Shown here: piece after piece, positions 46,705-54,970 of the stretch
How the letters are laid out: the number at the start of each line of letters is the position of its first letter
How positions within the stretch are numbered: the stretch's first letter is position 1
Assembly (NCBI RefSeq): GCF_014650175.1
Contig: NZ_BMUL01000001.1
Location: 476,013 to 540,012, forward strand
DNA length: 64,000 nucleotides
Direction: 5' to 3'
DNA from: Streptomyces termitum
Lineage (GTDB): Bacteria > Actinomycetota > Actinomycetes > Streptomycetales > Streptomycetaceae
Notes under the pieces: generated by a model
The model's input: the letters and a program-made list of their open reading frames with translations, nothing else
The model's database searches: none
Told to the model about the DNA's origin: nothing
Made by a program: the position numbers and the translations under genes

Positions 46705-46865
46705 GCCGGCTGCGGCCCCTCGTGGTCGCCGCCGTCCTCCTCGGCCTCACCGGCTGCGCCCCCGCCGTCGACCCGCTCGCGCGCCTCGGCGGCAAGGCCG
46801 TCCACCGGATCGGCCACCAGCCCCCGCCCGACGCCCCCGTCCGCGCGGAGGGCGGCCGGGGCTGA
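46701..46865 (+). CDS. Small (54-residue) lipoprotein coupled to the deacetylase
   Basis: MSRLRPLVVAAVLLGLTGCAPAV: a basic n-region, a hydrophobic core and the lipobox LTGC with Cys near residue 19. The mature part is only 35 residues, Pro/Ala/Arg-rich (DPLARLGGKAVHRIGHQPPP). The ATG overlaps the deacetylase stop by four bases, which, with the signal peptide, argues that it is real. No family is recognised; it may be an accessory factor of the deacetylase. Confidence 0.7.
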   Translation: MSRLRPLVVAAVLLGLTGCAPAVDPLARLGGKAVHRIGHQPPPDAPVRAEGGRG

Positions 46866-46985
46866 GACGGCGGACACGCCGTCCCGGAGGTCTCGCACGG
46901 AACACGGGGCTCCGTGCGGACGTTCCCAGGATCGTGGCCGGAGCGGCGCTCCGGCACGCTTCCGGAGCCGCCACGGAGTGAGGAA
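46866..46985. other. Hairpin-rich stretch upstream of the groESL promoter
   Basis: It contains several short inverted repeats: GACGGCG/CGCCGTC (about 46866-46882), CGCACGGA/TCCGTGCG (about 46896-46916) and GGAGC/GCTCC. They probably end the preceding lipoprotein transcript. No ORF. Confidence 0.4.
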
Positions 46986-47012
46986 TTGGCACTCCGCTTG
47001 ACCGAGTGCTAA
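46986..47012. promoter_or_regulatory. CIRCE element 1
   Basis: TTGGCACTC-N9-GAGTGCTAA matches the HrcA operator CIRCE (TTAGCACTC-N9-GAGTGCTAA) with one mismatch. It contains the -35 TTGACC in its spacer. Confidence 0.95.
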
Positions 47013-47027
47013 TCCCGGTCATAGTCT
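46998..47027 (+). promoter_or_regulatory. groES-groEL1 promoter
   Basis: TTGACC (46998-47003), an 18-base spacer and TAGTCT (47022-47027). The start is expected near 47034, that is, within the second CIRCE. HrcA repression at normal temperature is inferred from the operators. Confidence 0.8.
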
Positions 47028-47032
47028 CGGCC

Positions 47033-47059
47033 CTGGCACTCCCCACCGGAGAGTGCCAA
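47033..47059. promoter_or_regulatory. CIRCE element 2
   Basis: CTGGCACTC-N9-GAGTGCCAA, placed at the transcription start. Together with CIRCE 1 it brackets the -10, giving a double HrcA operator. Confidence 0.9.
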
Positions 47060-47158
47060 CACAGCGACAGGCAGGTCCGGCACCCGCGACGACGGATCGA
47101 CCTGGTCGCCACCTCAGACAGTTAACCCCGCGAGATCTCCGAAGGGGGAGGTCGGATC

Positions 47159-47467
47159 GTGACGACCGCCAGCTCCAAGGTTGCCATCAAGCCGCTTGAG
47201 GACCGCATCGTGGTCCAGCCGCTCGACGCCGAGCAGACCACGGCCTCCGGCCTGGTCATCCCGGACACCGCGAAGGAGAAGCCCCAGGAGGGCGTCGTCC
47301 TCGCCGTGGGCCCGGGCCGTTTCGAGAACGGCGAGCGCCTTCCGCTCGACGTGCAGGTCGGCGACGTCGTGCTCTACAGCAAGTACGGCGGCACCGAGGT
47401 GAAGTACAACGGCGACGAGTACCTCGTCCTCTCGGCCCGCGACGTGCTCGCGATCATCGAGAAGTAA
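47159..47467 (+). CDS. groES: Co-chaperonin GroES
   Basis: 102 residues. It forms the lid of the GroEL cage. The mobile loop is [21 protein letters not shown], and [12 protein letters not shown] and [31 protein letters not shown] are family signatures. GTG 47159 follows GGGGGAGGTCGGATC. It is the first gene of the HrcA-CIRCE-controlled operon with groEL1; a long hairpin separates the two. Confidence 0.98.
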   Translation: MTTASSKVAIKPLEDRIVVQPLDAEQTTASGLVIPDTAKEKPQEGVVLAVGPGRFENGERLPLDVQVGDVVLYSKYGGTEVKYNGDEYLVLSARDVLAIIEK

Positions 47468-47506
47468 GCCGTACCGCTTCACCCGAGGCTTCTGCACAGA
47501 TGCTTT

Positions 47507-47562
47507 GAACTGCGCCCCTGACCCCACTGGTTCTCCACCGCGGGCGTCCAGGGGCGCAGTTC
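47507..47562 (+). terminator. Hairpin between groES and groEL1
   Basis: GAACTGCGCCCCTG (47507-47520) pairs perfectly with CAGGGGCGCAGTTC (47549-47562), followed by TCTTT. The loop is 28 bases. It may produce an abundant groES-only message by partial termination or stabilise its 3' end. Confidence 0.6.
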
Positions 47563-47592
47563 TCTTTACACGACGATTTCCGAGAGGGCTGA

Positions 47593-49224
<1,632 letters not shown>

Positions 49225-49237
49225 CGTCTCCACGTCA

Positions 49238-49276
49238 CGAGGCCCGGTGCTCCCGTCGCGGGAGCACCGGGCCTCG
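49238..49276. terminator. Bidirectional terminator after groEL1
   Basis: CGAGGCCCGGTGCTCCC (49238-49254) pairs with GGGAGCACCGGGCCTCG (49260-49276), plus one inner G-C pair and loop TCG. Convergent with the dehydrogenase gene. Confidence 0.85.
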
Positions 49277-49293
49277 CCCGTTTCCGGGCCCGT

Positions 49294-50313
49294 TCAGGCC
49301 GAGCGGGACAGGTCGGCGGCCCTGACCTCCTCCGCGAAGGCGTCGCCGCGCGCGTACCGGGCGATCTCCTCCACGGCCTGGTCGGCCATGCGGTGCAGCT
49401 CGTTGCCGAGGGAGCCGGCGACGTGCGGGGTGAGGAGCACGTTGGGGAGCGTGTAGAGGGGCGAGTCGGGGGCGGGCAGATCGGGGTCGGTGACGTCGAG
49501 GACGGCGTGCAGCCGACCCGTCACCAGGTGTTCCAGGAGCGCGGGTTCGTCGATGAGCGAGCCGCGCGAGGTGTTGATGAGGGTCGCGCCGTCGGGCATG
49601 GCGGCGAGCTGCCGGGCGCCGATCATGCGGTACGTGGACGGCAGCTGGGGCGCGTGCACGGAGACGATCGAGCTGCGGGCGCACAGTTCGTCCAGGCCGA
49701 CGAGCTCCACGCCGGGCCCCGGGTCCTCCGCGTACGGGTCGTACAGCAGGATCTCGAAGTCGAAGGGGCGCAGCAGGTCGACGACCCGGCGGCCGATGCG
49801 GGAGGCGCCGACGACGCCGATGGTGCGCCGGTGGTTGCCCCACCCGGCGGCCTCCTCCAGCCAGCCGTGCGGGGTGCGGAGTTCGGCGTACCGCTGCGCG
49901 GAGCGCAGCACCCGCTTCCCGGCGAAGAGGATGGCGGCGAGGGTGTACTCGGCGACCGGCAGCGCGTTGGCGGCGGCGGCCGAGGTGACCTTGAGGCCGC
50001 GCTTCCAGCAGGCGTCGGTGATGTGGTGCTTGACCGAACCGGCGGCGTGCACCACGGCCTTGAGGCGGGGGGCGCGGGCCAGCACCTCGGGGGTGAGCGG
50101 GGTGGCGCCCCAGCAGGTGAGGAGGAGTTCGGCCTCGGCGAGGGCGGCGGCGGCGCGCGGCGACGGGTCGGCCAGGTCGTGGACGACGAAGCGCGGGTCG
50201 GTGCGGGTGAGGACGGCGAGCCGGGCCCGGTGGGCGTCGGTGAGGAGCCGGTCGGCGATGCCGGGGCCCATCGCGAGCAGGAGGGCGGGGCGGCTGTCGG
50301 TGGCGGGGTGCAT
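49294..50313 (-). CDS. D-isomer-specific 2-hydroxyacid dehydrogenase
   Basis: 339 residues. The NAD-binding motif is IGVVGASRIGRRV (G-x-G-x2-G variant GASRIG), and the active-site Arg is in INTSRGSLIDE, with Glu in VTDPDLPAPDSP and His in LTPHVAGSLGNE. The substrate is unknown, probably a sugar-acid intermediate given its place as the last gene of the transporter operon. It lies 17 bases downstream of the second permease. The ATG 50313 is preceded by GAGGAGCAC. No separate promoter is seen. Confidence 0.9.
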   Translation of the reverse strand: MHPATDSRPALLLAMGPGIADRLLTDAHRARLAVLTRTDPRFVVHDLADPSPRAAAALAEAELLLTCWGATPLTPEVLARAPRLKAVVHAAGSVKHHITDACWKRGLKVTSAAAANALPVAEYTLAAILFAGKRVLRSAQRYAELRTPHGWLEEAAGWGNHRRTIGVVGASRIGRRVVDLLRPFDFEILLYDPYAEDPGPGVELVGLDELCARSSIVSVHAPQLPSTYRMIGARQLAAMPDGATLINTSRGSLIDEPALLEHLVTGRLHAVLDVTDPDLPAPDSPLYTLPNVLLTPHVAGSLGNELHRMADQAVEEIARYARGDAFAEEVRAADLSRSA

Positions 50314-50330
50314 GGTGGGACCTGTGCTCC

Positions 50331-51179
50331 TCACTTGACGCTGCCGGCGGTCAGGCCGGCCTTCCAGTGGCGCTGGAGCGAGACGAAGGCGAGGACGAGG
50401 GGGACGACGGCGAGCAGGGAGCCGGTGACGACGAGGGGGTAGAAGCCGGGTTCGGCGTGGGCGTTGCTGTTCCACGCGTACAGGCCGAGGCTCAGCGGGA
50501 AGAGCTTCTGGTCGGAGAGCATCACCAGGGGGAGGAAGAAGTTGTTCCAGACGGCGGTGAACTGGAAGAGGAAGACGGTCACGAAGCCGGGCATGACGGT
50601 GCGCAGGCCGATGGACCAGAAGACGCGGAGTTCGCCGGCGCCGTCGATGCGGGCGGCTTCGAGGGCCTCGTCGGGGACGTAGGCGGCGCACAGCACCCGG
50701 GAGAGGTAGACGCCGAAGGGGTTGACGAGGACCGGGAGCAGGACGGCGGCGTAGGTGTTGACCAGGCCGATCTCGCTGGCGAGCAGGTACATCGGCAGGG
50801 CGAGCGCGGTGGTGGGGACGAGGACGCCGAGCAGCACCAGGCCGAACAGCTTCTCCTTGCCGGGGAAGCGGTAGACGTGGAAGGCGTATCCGGCGGCGAC
50901 GCTGATGAGGGCGCAGGCGGCGGCGCCGACGCCCGCGTAGAGCAGGCTGTTGAGGTACCAGCGGAAGTAGACGCCGTCGTTGTACTCGGCGAGCCGGGTG
51001 AGGTTGCCGCCGAGGTCGAAGCCCTCGAAGGAGAAGGCGTTCCCGGCGAGCAGGCCGCCGGCGTCCTTGGTGGCGGCGGTGACCAGCCAGACCAGTGGGA
51101 AGAGCATGTAGCAGGTGGCGAGGGCGAGGACGCCGTTGACGGCGGTCTTCGACAGCCAGCGGGAGCGGGGGGTGCTCAT
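50331..51179 (-). CDS. Carbohydrate ABC transporter permease (MalG type)
   Basis: 282 residues, six transmembrane segments. The EAA loop ALEAARIDGAGELRVFWSIGLRTVMPG (near residue 190) contacts the ATPase. It starts MSTPRSRWLSKTAVNG. The ATG overlaps the stop of the first permease (51176-51179). It belongs to the CUT1 family of oligosaccharide importers. No ATPase gene is present; in Streptomyces such systems share MsiK. Confidence 0.93.
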   Translation of the reverse strand: MSTPRSRWLSKTAVNGVLALATCYMLFPLVWLVTAATKDAGGLLAGNAFSFEGFDLGGNLTRLAEYNDGVYFRWYLNSLLYAGVGAAACALISVAAGYAFHVYRFPGKEKLFGLVLLGVLVPTTALALPMYLLASEIGLVNTYAAVLLPVLVNPFGVYLSRVLCAAYVPDEALEAARIDGAGELRVFWSIGLRTVMPGFVTVFLFQFTAVWNNFFLPLVMLSDQKLFPLSLGLYAWNSNAHAEPGFYPLVVTGSLLAVVPLVLAFVSLQRHWKAGLTAGSVK

Positions 51180-52075
51180 GCGGTCCGCTCCTTCCGGTCC
51201 TTCTTCCCGGCGGCGAGCCGGGTGACGGCGAAGGAGAGCAGGGCGGCCGTCAGGGCGAGCAGGATCGAGGCCGCCGCGGCGAGGCCGTAGTCGTTGCGGT
51301 CGAAGGCGGCGGAGTACGCGTACATGTTCGGCGTCCAGGTGGAGGTGACGGCGGAGCCGGTGCCCCGGCTGAGGATCAGCGGCTCGGTGAAGAGCTGGAG
51401 GGAGCCGATGACGGTGAAGAGGCCGACCATCGTCAGGGAGCCGCGCAGCAGCGGGATCTTGACGGAGAAGGCGGTGCGCCAGGCGCCGGCGCCGTCGACG
51501 GTGGCGGCCTCCAGGACGGAGCGGTCGATGGCCTGGAGGGCGGCGTAGAAGATGATCAGGTTGTAGCCGAGCCACTCCCACAGGGCGATGTTGACGACGG
51601 ACGGCAGGGCGCCGCCGGGGGAGAAGAAGTCGAAGCCGATCCCGCCCGCCTCCATGGCCTGGACGACCGGGCTGAGCTGGGGCGTGTAGAGGTAGACCCA
51701 GATCAGGGCGGCGATGATGCCGGGCACGGCGTGCGGCAGGAAGAGGGCGAGCTGGAAGAAGCGGCGGGCGCGGGCGAGGGCGGTGTCGAGGAGCAGGGCG
51801 AGGCCGAGGGCCCCGCCGAGCAGCAGCGGCAGGTAGAGCAGGCAGTAGCCGAGCAGGACGCCGAAGCCCTCCCGGAAGGCCCGGTCACCCAGGGCCGCGG
51901 TGTAGTTCCCGAGGCCGGCGAAGACGGTCTCGGCGCCGCCGAAGCCCAGTCCCGACTGCTTCTCGGTGAAGAGGCTGAGCCAGACCGCGTATCCGATCGG
52001 CACCACCAGCACCGCGGTGAAGAGCAGGAAGAACGGGGTCAGCAGGAGTGCCGCGGCTCGGGTGCGGGCCTTCAC
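51176..52075 (-). CDS. Carbohydrate ABC transporter permease (MalF type)
   Basis: 299 residues, six predicted transmembrane segments, starting AAALLLTPFFLLFTAVLVVPIGYAVWLS. The EAA loop is VLEAATVDGAGAWRTAFSVKIPLLRG (about residue 190). GTG 52075 is 4 bases after the binding-protein stop. Together with the next permease it forms the membrane channel. Confidence 0.93.
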   Translation of the reverse strand: MKARTRAAALLLTPFFLLFTAVLVVPIGYAVWLSLFTEKQSGLGFGGAETVFAGLGNYTAALGDRAFREGFGVLLGYCLLYLPLLLGGALGLALLLDTALARARRFFQLALFLPHAVPGIIAALIWVYLYTPQLSPVVQAMEAGGIGFDFFSPGGALPSVVNIALWEWLGYNLIIFYAALQAIDRSVLEAATVDGAGAWRTAFSVKIPLLRGSLTMVGLFTVIGSLQLFTEPLILSRGTGSAVTSTWTPNMYAYSAAFDRNDYGLAAAASILLALTAALLSFAVTRLAAGKKDRKERTA

Positions 52076-52079
52076 GGGA

Positions 52080-53396
52080 TCAGCCCTCGACCTTCAGGCC
52101 GCGCCTGGTGAGTTCGGCGACGGTGGCGTCGTGGCCGGCCTTCACCGCGTCGGCGAGGGTGGGGCCGCCGGCGGTGACGGCGCCGAAGCGGTCCTTGATG
52201 GTGGTGTTGGTGGTGCCGGTGGTGGGGCCCCAGGACCAGTTCTTCCCGATGGAGGCGCCGGCGGTCTCGAAGAGGGCGTAGATGTCCTGGCCGCCGTAGA
52301 AGCTCGCGTCGAACGCCTTCTTGGCGGTGGGGCGGAGCGCGGTGGCGGCGGGGAAGGCGCTGGAGGTGCCGGAGGCGATGCGGGCCTTGACGCCCTCCTC
52401 GGTGGTGGTCATCCACTTGGCGAACTCGACGGCGGCGGCCTTGTTCCGGCTGTCCTTGGTGACGGCGAAGGTGGAGCCGCCGAGCATGCCGCTGGCGGGC
52501 TTGCCGTCCCAGCTGGGCACGGGGGCGACGGCCCACTTGCCGGACTGCTCGGGGAGGGTGCCCTTGAGGACGCCGGCGCCCCAGGAGGCGCCGAGGTAGC
52601 CGAGGGTGGTGCCGTTCTTGAGGGAGCCGGTCCACTCGGGGCTGAAGGAGGCGTTCTTGTGGACGAGGCCGTCGTCGAGGAGGCCCTGCCAGTAGGCGGT
52701 GACCCTGGTGGTGGCGGCGTCGGCGGTGTCGATCTTCCAGCTGTCCTCGCCGGCCTTGAACCACTGGGCGCCGGCCTGCCAGGCCATGGCCTCGAAGGTG
52801 GTCGGGTCGTCGGGGAAGAAGGTGGCGATCCGGGCCTTGGCGTCGGCCTTCCTGACCTGCTCGGCGGCGGTGCGGAACTCGTCCCAGGTGGTGGGGACGG
52901 TGACCTTGTACTTCTCGAAGAGGTCCTTGCGGTAGAAGAACGCCTGCGGGGCGGCGTCGAAGGGGACGGCCCAGTTCTTGCCGCCGAGGGTGGTGAGGTC
53001 GATGGCCTGGGGGAGGAACTTGGCGCGGTCGGCCTCGGTGAAGGCGTCGCCGATGTCCTGGAGGGCGCCGGAGGAGACGAACTCGGGGAGCGAGGGGTAC
53101 TCGATGGAGACGAGGTCGGGGGCGTTGCCCGCCTTCACGGCGTTGGAGATCTTGGCGTAGCCGCCGGCGGTGCCGGAGGGGATCTCCTCGAACTTCACCT
53201 TGATGCCGGTGTGGGAGGCGTTGAAGGCGTCGACGACGTCCTTGGTGCCCTTGGCCCAGCCCCAGAAGGTGAGGGTGACGGGCCCGTCCGGCTTCCCGGC
53301 GGCGTCGTCACCGCCCCCGCCGCAGGCCGTGAGGGAGGTGAGGGCGGTGACGGTGGCGAGGCAGGCTATGACGCGGGTGGTTCTGCTGAGGCTCAC
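52080..53396 (-). CDS. Extracellular sugar-binding lipoprotein of the ABC transporter
   Basis: 438 residues. The signal peptide ends LTSLTACGGGGDD (lipobox LTAC). The mature part is a family 1 extracellular solute-binding protein: VTLTFWGWAKGTKDVVDAFN, YAKISNAVKAGNAPDLVSIEYPSLPEF, GGKNWAVPFDAAPQAFFYRKDLFEK and WQAGAQWFK. The ligand is probably an oligosaccharide, not identifiable from sequence. GTG 53396 follows CAGGAGCCGCGCC. It is the first gene of the operon behind the promoter at 53437-53465. Confidence 0.93.
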   Translation of the reverse strand: MSLSRTTRVIACLATVTALTSLTACGGGGDDAAGKPDGPVTLTFWGWAKGTKDVVDAFNASHTGIKVKFEEIPSGTAGGYAKISNAVKAGNAPDLVSIEYPSLPEFVSSGALQDIGDAFTEADRAKFLPQAIDLTTLGGKNWAVPFDAAPQAFFYRKDLFEKYKVTVPTTWDEFRTAAEQVRKADAKARIATFFPDDPTTFEAMAWQAGAQWFKAGEDSWKIDTADAATTRVTAYWQGLLDDGLVHKNASFSPEWTGSLKNGTTLGYLGASWGAGVLKGTLPEQSGKWAVAPVPSWDGKPASGMLGGSTFAVTKDSRNKAAAVEFAKWMTTTEEGVKARIASGTSSAFPAATALRPTAKKAFDASFYGGQDIYALFETAGASIGKNWSWGPTTGTTNTTIKDRFGAVTAGGPTLADAVKAGHDATVAELTRRGLKVEG

Positions 53397-53436
53397 GGCG
53401 CGGCTCCTGATCGGCGGCGTGGAGGGGTTGGCCGTG

Positions 53437-53465
53437 ATCCTGGGACCGTTCATGAGCGAAGTCAA
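53437..53465 (-). promoter_or_regulatory. Promoter of the sugar transport operon
   Basis: Minus strand: TTGACT (complement of 53460-53465), 17-base spacer, CAGGAT (complement of 53437-53442). The start is near 53430, about 34 bases before the binding-protein gene. Confidence 0.75.
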
Positions 53466-53480
53466 GAGCGAAAGATTGAA

Positions 53481-53506
53481 TGATCGAAACGAGCGCGATT
53501 CGATCA
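53481..53506. promoter_or_regulatory. Operator of the transport operon
   Basis: TGATCGAA-N10-TTCGATCA, a perfect 8-bp dyad. It is followed on the promoter side by a third half-site TTCAATC and lies 15 bases upstream of the -35. The same arrangement precedes the divergent DUF2264 gene (54832). The likely binder is the regulator encoded between them. Confidence 0.75.
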
Positions 53507-53516
53507 GGAGAGGAGG

Positions 53517-53553
53517 GTGGGGTACGGGTCCCGGCGCCGGGCCCGTACCCCAC
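53517..53553. terminator. Stem-loop between the operator and the tandem repeat
   Basis: GTGGGGTACGGG (53517-53528) pairs with CCCGTACCCCAC (53542-53553); the loop can pair further (CCCGG/CCGGG). It probably ends the minus-strand regulator transcript coming from 54772. Confidence 0.7.
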
Positions 53554-53558
53554 CCGGG

Positions 53559-53705
53559 GCGCTCAGCCCCCGGACGCCCACGCTCCCGAGCGCTCAGCTC
53601 CCGGGCGCCCACGCTCCCGGGCGCCCAGCTCCCGGGCGCCCACGCTCCCGGGCGCCCAGTTCCCGGACGCCCGCGTTCCCGGGCGCTCAGCCCCCCGACG
53701 CCCCG
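53559..53705. repeat. 31-bp tandem repeat
   Basis: Four full copies and part of a fifth at exact 31-base spacing (start points 53559, 53590, 53621, 53652, 53683). Each unit is of the type GCGCCCAGCTCCCGG-GCGCCCACGCTCCCG, itself two similar halves. Copies 3 and 4 are nearly identical; the outer ones have diverged. The stop codon of the regulator gene lies in the fifth copy. Confidence 0.85.
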
Positions 53706-54772
53706 CAGGAGGCGCGGACGCGCAGGGCGGGCAGCAGGCTCAGGTGGCGCCGCGCCTCCTCCTCGTCCGCGCCGCCCGTCAGCCGCTCCAGCAGCAGCTC
53801 CGCCGCGTGCCGCCCCACCTGCCGCTTCGGCGGGGCGACCGCCGTCAGCGGGATGTCGGCCAGGGCCGCCACCTCGTCGTCGTACGCCACCAGGGCGAGG
53901 TCCTGCGGGACCCGCACGCCGAGCGGGGCCAGCCGCTGCACGATCTCGATGGCGTCCACGTCGTTGTGGACCAGCGCCGCGCTCGCCAGGCCGGAGCGGA
54001 CCGCCTCGTGCAGCGCCCGCACCGCCCGCTCGAAGCCCTCCGGGTCCGCCTCGGCGGGCACCGAGTCGATCACCGGCCGGGGCTCCGCGAGCCCCAGCGC
54101 GGCCAGTGCCTCCGCGTACCCGGCGCGCACCGCGAGCGCCGTCGGCGAGTCCCGGCGGGCCACCAGGAGCGGTGTCGCGTGGCCGAGTCCGAGCAGGTGG
54201 CGCAGGGCGAGCAGCACGCCGTGGCCGTGGTCGGAGGAGACCCGGTCGAGGCCGTCGAGCGGGCTGCCGGGCGCGGCGCGCCGCTCCAGCAGGACCGCCG
54301 GCACCGGCAGCTCCGCCAGCCAGTCCCCGTACGCGAGCCGGTCCTCGGGCCCGCGCCAGCCGGGGGCGACGAGCACCCCCTCGGCGCCGGCCGCGAGCAG
54401 CCCCTCGGTGCGGGCCCGGTCCTCCTCCGGCCGGTAGTCGGAGATCCGCAGCACCAGCCGGGCGCCGGCCCGCGCCGCCGCCTCGTGCGCGCCCCGGATG
54501 ACCTCGGCGAAGTAGTACGTGGCGGAGGGCGCGAGCAGGCCGAGGACCAGGCCCTCGCCGCTCCCGGCGCCGGGGCGCGGGGCGGGGCGGGGCCAGGAGA
54601 CCCGGCCGTGCACCCGGTCGAGCAGCCCCCGCGCGGCCAGCGCCTCCGCGTCGCGACGGGCGGTGACCGGGGAGACCCCCAGGAGCCCGGCCAGCTCGGC
54701 GACGCGGACCGTGCCGTGCTCGCGCACCAGGTCGAGCAGGCGGGCGTGTCGTGCGGCGGCACTCTCGCGCAT
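53687..54772 (-). CDS. Transcriptional regulator: DeoR-type HTH fused to a LacI-type sugar sensor
   Basis: 361 residues. The N-terminal 60 residues are a DeoR-like winged helix (RHARLLDLVREHGTVRVAELAGLLGVSPVTARRDAEALAARG), not the LacI headpiece. Residues 75-345 are a periplasmic-binding-protein-like sensor (LVLGLLAPSATYYFAEVIRGAHEAAARAGARLVL, DGLDRVSSDHGHGV, DLALVAYDDEVAALADIPLTAVAPPKRQVGRHAAELL). This combination occurs in actinobacteria. It most likely controls the transport operon and the DUF2264 gene through the TGATCGAA/TTCGATCA sites flanking it. ATG 54772; the ribosome site is weak (GCGAGGGGGAACC). Confidence 0.9.
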   Translation of the reverse strand: MRESAAARHARLLDLVREHGTVRVAELAGLLGVSPVTARRDAEALAARGLLDRVHGRVSWPRPAPRPGAGSGEGLVLGLLAPSATYYFAEVIRGAHEAAARAGARLVLRISDYRPEEDRARTEGLLAAGAEGVLVAPGWRGPEDRLAYGDWLAELPVPAVLLERRAAPGSPLDGLDRVSSDHGHGVLLALRHLLGLGHATPLLVARRDSPTALAVRAGYAEALAALGLAEPRPVIDSVPAEADPEGFERAVRALHEAVRSGLASAALVHNDVDAIEIVQRLAPLGVRVPQDLALVAYDDEVAALADIPLTAVAPPKRQVGRHAAELLLERLTGGADEEEARRHLSLLPALRVRASCGASGG

Positions 54773-54831
54773 GTGCGGTTCCCCCTCGCGGTGTGGTGGT
54801 GGTGATGGTGGGTCCCGACCTTAGAGGAAGA

Positions 54832-54857
54832 TGATCGAACGGCGGGAGTTTCGATCA
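54832..54857. promoter_or_regulatory. Operator of the DUF2264 gene
   Basis: TGATCGAA-N10-TTCGATCA, followed directly by a third half-site TTCGATC (54858-54864). A fourth TTCGATC lies in the promoter spacer (54879). The distance from the dyad to the -35 is 15 bases, identical to the transport operon. It also lies just upstream of a -10-like TAAGGT for the divergent regulator gene (complement of 54818-54823). Confidence 0.75.
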
Positions 54858-54872
54858 TTCGATCCCGAACTC

Positions 54873-54901
54873 TTGACGTTCGATCGGAGCCTGCCGAGGA
54901 T
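54873..54901 (+). promoter_or_regulatory. Promoter of the DUF2264 gene
   Basis: TTGACG (54873-54878), a 17-base spacer and GAGGAT (54896-54901). The expected start is near 54908, about 60 bases before the ATG. Confidence 0.75.
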
Positions 54902-54970
54902 CTGGACGACACCGACGCCCGGCGGGCCGCCGGGCCCCACCGACGTCCTCCCGGGAATCCAGGAAGCATC

